Shown: positions 59,206-64,000 of the stretch, piece after piece | Numbering within the stretch: the stretch's first letter is position 1 | Layout: every line of letters starts with the position of its first letter | Assembly (NCBI GenBank): GCA_038319685.1 | Contig: JBBQDN010000007.1 | Coordinates: 1 to 64,000 of the forward strand | Reading direction: 5' to 3' | Origin: UBA6022 sp038319685 | GTDB lineage: Bacteria > Patescibacteriota > Saccharimonadia > Saccharimonadales > Saccharimonadaceae | Length of the DNA stretch: 64,000 nucleotides | Notes under the pieces: model-generated | Told to the model about the DNA's origin: nothing | Seen by the model: only the letters and a program-made list of their open reading frames with translations | Database searches by the model: none | Program-made: the position numbers and the translations under genes

Positions 59206-59610
59206 TCATGCCGTGGCACCGATCAGTCGATTGCCGACCCGCGTTGTGTCCGTTTCCTCCAGAAGGAGGAGGAAACGGGTTACCTTCAGAACCGACAAAT
59301 CATCTGATCCAGCCAACGACCCGATCAGTGGTCGCCCCAGGAAGTTGTACGCCTCGACAGCCTTGGCTGAAAAGCCGTGGCAATCAGGACAACGGATCCC
59401 TCGGATGACCATCTCCGTATCACGCATGGCAGCATGAACGAAGAATGCCTCAATCTGCTCACTGGTGCAGCAGATTCCACGCAGGTTGTTACTGATATGC
59501 GGGCGGCCAAGCGCCACGAATGCGACATATGCCGCTTCGTGACTCTGACCGCCGTTACGTACACCATTCATCATGGTGTTTTCGTGCACTAGAGCGAGCA
59601 CTGTGTGCAT
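59206..59610 (-). CDS. Hypothetical protein, 134 aa, Cys/His-containing
   Basis: Not recognised. It contains ICCTSEQ and CPDCHG, which could bind a metal. Shine-Dalgarno GGAAGG before the ATG and a strong terminator after the TGA stop, so it is an independent unit. Base use is richer in CGG/GGC than the flanking genes, as in the 143-aa gene near secY. Confidence 0.6.
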   Translation of the reverse strand: MHTVLALVHENTMMNGVRNGGQSHEAAYVAFVALGRPHISNNLRGICCTSEQIEAFFVHAAMRDTEMVIRGIRCPDCHGFSAKAVEAYNFLGRPLIGSLAGSDDLSVLKVTRFLLLLEETDTTRVGNRLIGATA

Positions 59611-59734
59611 CTTGGTACCTTCCGTATCTATCTGCGACGAGGTCAGATTAGATTATACTCTTTTTTCTTCAAAATGCAAGTGCTTTTGCACATTTTGTCA
59701 TTTCTGGTACAATACCTACATAAAGGGAGATACT

Positions 59735-59833
59735 ATGACCGACACACAAGCAGATGGCTACTATGATGAGCCTGAAGTAAACAACGGCGAGCTTGATCTA
59801 AGCTTTCTGGATGACGACGAAACCAAAAATTAG
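59735..59833 (+). CDS. Short acidic leader-like protein, 32 aa
   Basis: 32 codons (MTDTQADGYYDEPEVNNGEL and on). Good TACAAT (59709-59714) and AAGGGAGA (59723-59730). It overlaps the start of the GT4 gene by 23 bases, so its translation may help start the next gene. Could be a leader peptide. Confidence 0.6.
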   Translation: MTDTQADGYYDEPEVNNGELDLSFLDDDETKN

Positions 59834-60977
59834 AGTCGGGCTGGTTGTCCCGCATATTTTTATTCACCGCGACATCTTGCCTGCGGTGATATTTTCACCT
59901 GGTAAACTGGCGCTCGATCTCGCTCGTCAGCTACAACAGAATAACATCGAAGTGACGTTGTTTACACCCGGCCCTGCTGATACGAATGTCACGAATATCA
60001 CCGCCGATGTATCCTATTTTGAACAGGAACTCGCTGGACGCGGCGATACCTACCTCGATCTTCTTAAAAAGCATCCGTTCACATTTATTAGTCTGGCACG
60101 TCAGGTGCAGTCTGAGATTATTGCCCAGGCCTACGATATGGCAAACAACGACGAACTTGACCTTGTTCATGTCTATACCAACGAAGAGGATATCGCATTA
60201 CCATTTGCTCGTCTCTGCAATAAACCGGTCGTCTTCACACACCACGATCCATTCAACTTTTTGGTGAAGTATAAAAACGTGTTTCCAAAATACAAGGATC
60301 TGTCATGGATTTCATTATCGCAGTCACAGCGCCGCGGCATGCCCGATGATACGAACTGGGTAGGGAATATCTATCATGGAATCGATAAACAAAGCCTCCA
60401 ACCCGTAATAAACCCGACGAATGACTACATAGCCTACCTAGGCCGCATCATCGAACCAAAAGGTGTGCATATCGCTATTGGGGCCGTCAAAGAATATAAC
60501 AAAACAGCCGCAACACCACTAAAATTAAAAATCGCCGGTAAACACTATTCCGGTGATACTAAAGATACCTACTGGCAAACGCATATCGAGCCAGAACTTG
60601 GTGAAATGATCGAATACGTCGGTCATATAAAATCCAATGCCGATAAGCAGGCTTTTCTCGGCAATGCCAAAGCATTACTCGTCCCATCGACATTTGACGA
60701 ACCGTTTGGCATGGTCACCATTGAATCACTGGCTTGTGGTACTCCGGTAATTGGACTTGATCGCGGTGCAACGCCCGAGCTTATCATTGACGGGCAAAAC
60801 GGTTTTGTTGTTGCATATGCCAACGATAATCAGGCGGCAAGTGATATCGCAGTAAAACTACAATCGATCGATCAGATTGATCGTTCTATGTGCCGCAGTA
60901 GCTTCGAGACGCATTTTACAAACCAGCGCATGGCAGGCGAACACGCAGCCTTATACCGCAGGCTGATTACAAAATAA
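59811..60977 (+). CDS. GT4-family glycosyltransferase
   Basis: 388 residues, GT-B fold. GKLALDLARQLQQNNIEVTL in the acceptor domain, YLGRIIEPKGVHIAIGAV and STFDEPFGMVTIESLACGTP in the donor domain. Not adjacent to the alpha-glucan operon; target unknown. Overlaps the end of thyA (convergent) by 11 bases. Confidence 0.88.
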   Translation: MTTKPKIRVGLVVPHIFIHRDILPAVIFSPGKLALDLARQLQQNNIEVTLFTPGPADTNVTNITADVSYFEQELAGRGDTYLDLLKKHPFTFISLARQVQSEIIAQAYDMANNDELDLVHVYTNEEDIALPFARLCNKPVVFTHHDPFNFLVKYKNVFPKYKDLSWISLSQSQRRGMPDDTNWVGNIYHGIDKQSLQPVINPTNDYIAYLGRIIEPKGVHIAIGAVKEYNKTAATPLKLKIAGKHYSGDTKDTYWQTHIEPELGEMIEYVGHIKSNADKQAFLGNAKALLVPSTFDEPFGMVTIESLACGTPVIGLDRGATPELIIDGQNGFVVAYANDNQAASDIAVKLQSIDQIDRSMCRSSFETHFTNQRMAGEHAALYRRLITK

Positions 60978-61776
60978 CGAGGTCGGCTTTGATATGTGGA
61001 TGCGACTCGTAATTTTCGAGCACAAAATTATCCATCGTGAAATCATCGATTGTTTTTGGGTCACCAATGATTTTTAGTTTTGGAAACTGCATCGGTGTCC
61101 GAGTGACTTCTTCTTTGGATTGTTCAAGCTGATTGGTATATAGGTGAGCGTTACCGATCGACACAACGAGCTCACGCGCTTCGAGTCCTGTCACATGCGC
61201 AACCATTTGCAGAAGCATCGCATACTGCGCAATATTAAACGGCAGACCGAGAAATACGTCAGATGACCGCTGATACAGGTGCATACGAAGTTTACCTTTG
61301 GTTACATCGAACTGGAACATCGTGTGGCACGGTGGTAGTCGCATTTCTTCCAGTTCGGCTGGGTTCCAGGCGCTGACGATAATTGCTTTTGAATCAGGGT
61401 TTGTTTTGATCTGATCGATAGCCCACTGTAACTGGTCAATCTCGCCGCCGTTTTGGTCTTTCCAGTGACGCCACTGCACACCGTAAACTGGCCCTAAATT
61501 GAGGTCTTTGTCGGCAAAATCATCCCAGTAGTGAATCTTGTGATCCTGGAGGTATTTAATGTTTGAGTTACCCGACACAAACCAGAGTAGCTCGTGGGTG
61601 AGAATCTTGAATGGCATTTTCTTCGTCGTCAGGAGTGGGAAACCGTGACGTAGGTCAAAATGTAATTGATGACCAAAGATCGTTTTAATCGGCACAATAC
61701 CGCGAGTAGGCTTGGTTTTACCATCCTTTAAAATCTTCGCGAGTAGTTCTAAATACTGATATTCAGGGTGTGCCAT
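60967..61776 (-). CDS. thyA: Thymidylate synthase (ThyA)
   Basis: Makes dTMP from dUMP using methylene-tetrahydrofolate. 269 residues. Active-site LPPCHTMFQF (C150), QRSSDVFLGLPFNIAQYA, and the closing HPHIKADLVIL. Last gene of a minus-strand run with a deoxycytidylate-deaminase fusion, a plausible dUMP source. Confidence 0.97.
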   Translation of the reverse strand: MAHPEYQYLELLAKILKDGKTKPTRGIVPIKTIFGHQLHFDLRHGFPLLTTKKMPFKILTHELLWFVSGNSNIKYLQDHKIHYWDDFADKDLNLGPVYGVQWRHWKDQNGGEIDQLQWAIDQIKTNPDSKAIIVSAWNPAELEEMRLPPCHTMFQFDVTKGKLRMHLYQRSSDVFLGLPFNIAQYAMLLQMVAHVTGLEARELVVSIGNAHLYTNQLEQSKEEVTRTPMQFPKLKIIGDPKTIDDFTMDNFVLENYESHPHIKADLVIL

Positions 61777-61778
61777 GA

Positions 61779-62162
61779 TTATTTCTCCTGTTTATATTTT
61801 ACAGTAATATCAAGCGTTTCGTTCTGTAACTCGACGTAGGATAGTTGTGGAATTGTCGTTTCAAGTTGTTGATAGATCCAACGACTGACAAGTTCAAAAG
61901 TAGGACGAAAATCAAATAATTCAGTCCACTTTGTACCTGATAATTGTACGCTAACTGCGTCTAGTGCACTCTCAAGGCTATCCGTATCAACAAACCAACC
62001 ACGATCACCAAGTTGTGATTCGTCGAACTCAACACCAACAATGAGAACTATTTCATATCCAGTTTGTGGTTGAAGTGAGGGAAGCTGTTTCGCATCACGA
62101 ATCGGTGAACGAAGACCCTGAATTGCGGAAAATTCTTTACTTAATTTTAGTGTGTATTTCAT
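61779..62162 (-). CDS. PTPS/QueD-like protein lacking zinc ligands
   Basis: 127 residues. RGWFVDTDSLESALDAVSVQL and PTFELVSRWIYQQLE fit the 6-pyruvoyl-tetrahydropterin synthase fold, but the HxH zinc motif is not present. Position between thyA and the deaminase suggests a link to folate or pterin chemistry, possibly non-catalytic. ATGA overlap with the deaminase gene. Confidence 0.65.
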   Translation of the reverse strand: MKYTLKLSKEFSAIQGLRSPIRDAKQLPSLQPQTGYEIVLIVGVEFDESQLGDRGWFVDTDSLESALDAVSVQLSGTKWTELFDFRPTFELVSRWIYQQLETTIPQLSYVELQNETLDITVKYKQEK

Positions 62163-63085
62163 AGTTCAATCCTTCTTACTTTTTTACCGGATAGTATAAA
62201 CTGCTCGGCCGCATAGCCATCGGAATGATCGTGGATGTAGACCAGCTCAGCAATATCTGTTTGGGACAATGTACGAGCGCAGTTCGGACAGGGAAGGAGA
62301 TTAATGAAGAGAGTAGAGCCTGTAAGATCAATGTTCTGTTTTGCAGCATCAACGAGGAGCTTCATTTCGGCGTGAATCGTATCGTAGTGATTGGTGTCGT
62401 GTGGTTTCGACAGATGTTTTTCACGCTGGTTACCGTGATGAAGTGCGTAGGTTTGATAAGGAATAACTTTATTAAACGCCGACAGTAAAAATTCGTAGCC
62501 ATCATCTTTTTTTCGCCCAAGTGTCACGCCAGTTTGGAAACTATAATCAAACGACTGTAATGACGCTTGATCGGCAAATTCCAACATTTCGCGTTCTGAA
62601 AAAACCTGTCCTACAGCTGGCTGTTCGACAACGGGTGTATGTGACATTTCATAGGCGCGTGCTTCAACCTCATCAGCAAATGGTGAGATAAATTTAATTG
62701 GTACATTGTTGTCGACAAGCGTTTTATACGCTGGATGATTATGAAATGCGTATTTCCACGATCCGTTCACGAGTAGTACTCGTTGACTACTATTTAGATT
62801 CCCGACGACCATTTCCAGATCTTTTTGTTCATACTCACGTGTGTAAATTTTGTGTGGCGAGGCTGACACTGCAACCTTATCAATAATCGACTGAATGGTC
62901 GATTGTTTTAACATACGAAACTGCGGCTGATCCTCGAAACCAAGCACGAATTCTTCTTTGGCAATCCCAAGTAGGATAGAGCCTTTTGGCAAATAATGTT
63001 TGACGATTTGCGTAAAACGTTCGACTGACAGTTCACGCGGGGCAGCAATAAAAACAGCAATGTCGCCAGGATGATAATTACTCAT
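62159..63085 (-). CDS. Deoxycytidylate-deaminase-type protein with extra N-terminal domain
   Basis: 308 residues from ATG 63085. The C-terminal zinc deaminase has HAEMKLL (238-244) and PCPNC (265-269). The ~180-residue N-terminal part is unrecognised; it begins HPGDIAVFIAAPRELSVERF and might be a nucleotide-binding domain. With ThyA downstream a dCMP to dUMP role is likely. TGA stop in an ATGA overlap. Confidence 0.75.
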   Translation of the reverse strand: MSNYHPGDIAVFIAAPRELSVERFTQIVKHYLPKGSILLGIAKEEFVLGFEDQPQFRMLKQSTIQSIIDKVAVSASPHKIYTREYEQKDLEMVVGNLNSSQRVLLVNGSWKYAFHNHPAYKTLVDNNVPIKFISPFADEVEARAYEMSHTPVVEQPAVGQVFSEREMLEFADQASLQSFDYSFQTGVTLGRKKDDGYEFLLSAFNKVIPYQTYALHHGNQREKHLSKPHDTNHYDTIHAEMKLLVDAAKQNIDLTGSTLFINLLPCPNCARTLSQTDIAELVYIHDHSDGYAAEQFILSGKKVRRIEL

Positions 63086-63602
63086 CTTGGTATTTATCCG
63101 AAAATCGCTTGGCGAGTTTTTGCATTTTAGCGGAATGTTGTTTGTATAGATCGGCATTTTCCACTGGCGTATGTTCAAGTTGGCGGTAGTTCCAAACAGA
63201 TAAATCTGGGTCATCAAATGGAACACAGTGGAAATGAATATGTTCGACAGTACTCTGGGCACTCGCACCGTCTTTTTGAATGATTTGCATACCTTTGATA
63301 CCGTGTGTTTCACGGATGATCTTTTTGGCGAGATACATGAGTTTGCGCATGGTTTCCCATTCATCCGGCGTCAGTTCTTTGACCGATTTCACATGGCGGC
63401 GAGGGATGATCATCATGTGACCATCAATATACGCAAAAACAGCAATCGTCAGAACGACGCCGTTTTCTTCGTAAATAATGTACTTGTCTTTCAGGTCACA
63501 AAAAACGCATTTGCCCGTCGACTGCCAAATCTCGTCATATTTGCCAGTGACGCGAGCATCACGGTAGAGGAGCTGTTTGCCGTGGTCAGAGGTCTCGGCC
63601 AT
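63078..63602 (-). CDS. HIT-family nucleotide hydrolase/transferase
   Basis: 174 residues. Histidine triad HIHFHCVP; CVFC near residue 32 is likely a zinc site, as in some HIT proteins, and FAYIDGHMMIIPRRH matches the family. Possibly an Ap4A hydrolase- or HINT-like enzyme. One-base overlap with the next gene. Confidence 0.88.
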   Translation of the reverse strand: MAETSDHGKQLLYRDARVTGKYDEIWQSTGKCVFCDLKDKYIIYEENGVVLTIAVFAYIDGHMMIIPRRHVKSVKELTPDEWETMRKLMYLAKKIIRETHGIKGMQIIQKDGASAQSTVEHIHFHCVPFDDPDLSVWNYRQLEHTPVENADLYKQHSAKMQKLAKRFSDKYQDE

Positions 63603-64000
63603 TACTTCTCTTTGAGTGGTTCTTTACGGTACTGCATGAAATCTTTTAGTACTTCACTAAGGTGTCCACCGATAGCACGCTGGAGAATCTGAGTTGTAGA
63701 AATTGTTGTTGACTGACGATCAACGACAACAACTTCGCCACCATATTTGTTCACGGTTTTGTATTCACGAGACTCTTTGTAGTTGTCGGTCCAATCCTCT
63801 TTGACAGTGACGAACACATCAGGTTTTAGAAGACCAAGTGAGGGAGTACAGCTCGGTTCAGGTAGAATAGTCACGAAATCAACACAGCGAAGGTGAGTCA
63901 GCATTTCGGCACGAATTTTTTCATCAAGAATAGGTTTGTTCGGACCTTTGACGCGACTAATGGCGCTATTACTACTGACGCCAACAACCAAGATATCACC
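63602..64000 (-). CDS. RfaE/HldE-type cytidylyltransferase-like protein (5' truncated by window)
   Basis: Open to the window edge, so the N-terminus with HxGH is not seen. Visible part VVGVSSNSAISRVKGPNKPI followed by LDEKIRAEMLTHLRCVDFV and KPDVFVTVKEDW is like the adenylyltransferase domain of HldE/RfaE. Last residues basic (RKEPLKEK). Operon mate of the HIT gene. Confidence 0.75.
   Translation of the reverse strand, partial: GDILVVGVSSNSAISRVKGPNKPILDEKIRAEMLTHLRCVDFVTILPEPSCTPSLGLLKPDVFVTVKEDWTDNYKESREYKTVNKYGGEVVVVDRQSTTISTTQILQRAIGGHLSEVLKDFMQYRKEPLKEK

Noticed and set aside
1..64000. UGA recoded to glycine (genetic code 25)
   Set aside because: UGA acts as stop in several ATGA overlaps (e.g. 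62159-62162, 44037-44040) and ends the genes at 48969 and 59206.

Overview
The window looks like the chromosome of a Candidate Phyla Radiation (Patescibacteria) bacterium, most likely a Saccharibacterium (TM7). The ribosomal operon has no rpmD (uL30) between rpsE and rplO. There is no adk or map between secY and infA. The zinc-ribbon ribosomal proteins that can be seen (uS4, uS14, bL33, bL36) are all cysteine-free. Gene packing is very tight, with 1, 4 and 8 base overlaps. UGA is a stop codon, shown by several ATGA stop/start overlaps, so the recoded Gracilibacteria/Absconditabacteria lineages are excluded. The taxon is inferred from these traits and not from a marker tree.

Layout. 1-13.4 kb holds the S10-spc-alpha ribosomal block: partial rplB through rplO, then secY, an unrecognised 143-codon gene, infA, rpmJ, rpsM, rpsK, rpsD, rpoA, rplQ, rplM and rpsI. 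13.4-13.9 kb holds a promoter, a roughly 380-nt highly structured RNA candidate and a terminator, with no credible ORF. 14-20 kb has trpS, an RluA-type pseudouridine synthase, a DNA polymerase III delta-prime-like gene, a TPR protein, small membrane proteins, tRNA-Tyr, two tRNA-Thr, a GNAT enzyme and rpmG. 20-25.2 kb is a four-gene alpha-glucan operon (GT4, GH57, GH15 and an unknown).

25-47.5 kb is accessory. It has small membrane proteins, two HExxH proteins, a second structured RNA candidate, a nitrilase-type amidohydrolase, a deformylase, a class II Fic protein, a Nudix hydrolase, a glycan-modification cluster (nucleotidyltransferase, GT2, APH-type kinase, DUF6270-like), and a Fur-divergent operon of three PLP enzymes plus a CooC/MinD-type ATPase. 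It contains broken genes (ridA remnant, frameshifted and nonsense-split genes). It is peppered with repeats resembling the 3' end of tRNA-Trp, and it ends at an intact tRNA-Trp that overlaps an HNH gene, with a truncated second tRNA-Trp on the other side of that gene. I read this as an island built by repeated insertion at tRNA-Trp.

47.5-64 kb is mostly core: an alpha/beta hydrolase-like protein, a YgjP-like metallopeptidase, an orphan histidine kinase, a GT2, secE-nusG-rplK, a SAM-I riboswitch in front of metK, rplA with a long N-terminal extension, a GT4, and a minus-strand run of an RfaE-like nucleotidyltransferase (cut by the window end), a HIT protein, a deoxycytidylate-deaminase fusion, a PTPS-like protein and thyA.

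Regulation. Many first genes have a TATAAT/TATACT box ending only 5-10 bases before the ATG with no Shine-Dalgarno, which implies leaderless transcripts. Genes inside operons, and a few others, have Shine-Dalgarno sequences or stop/start overlaps.
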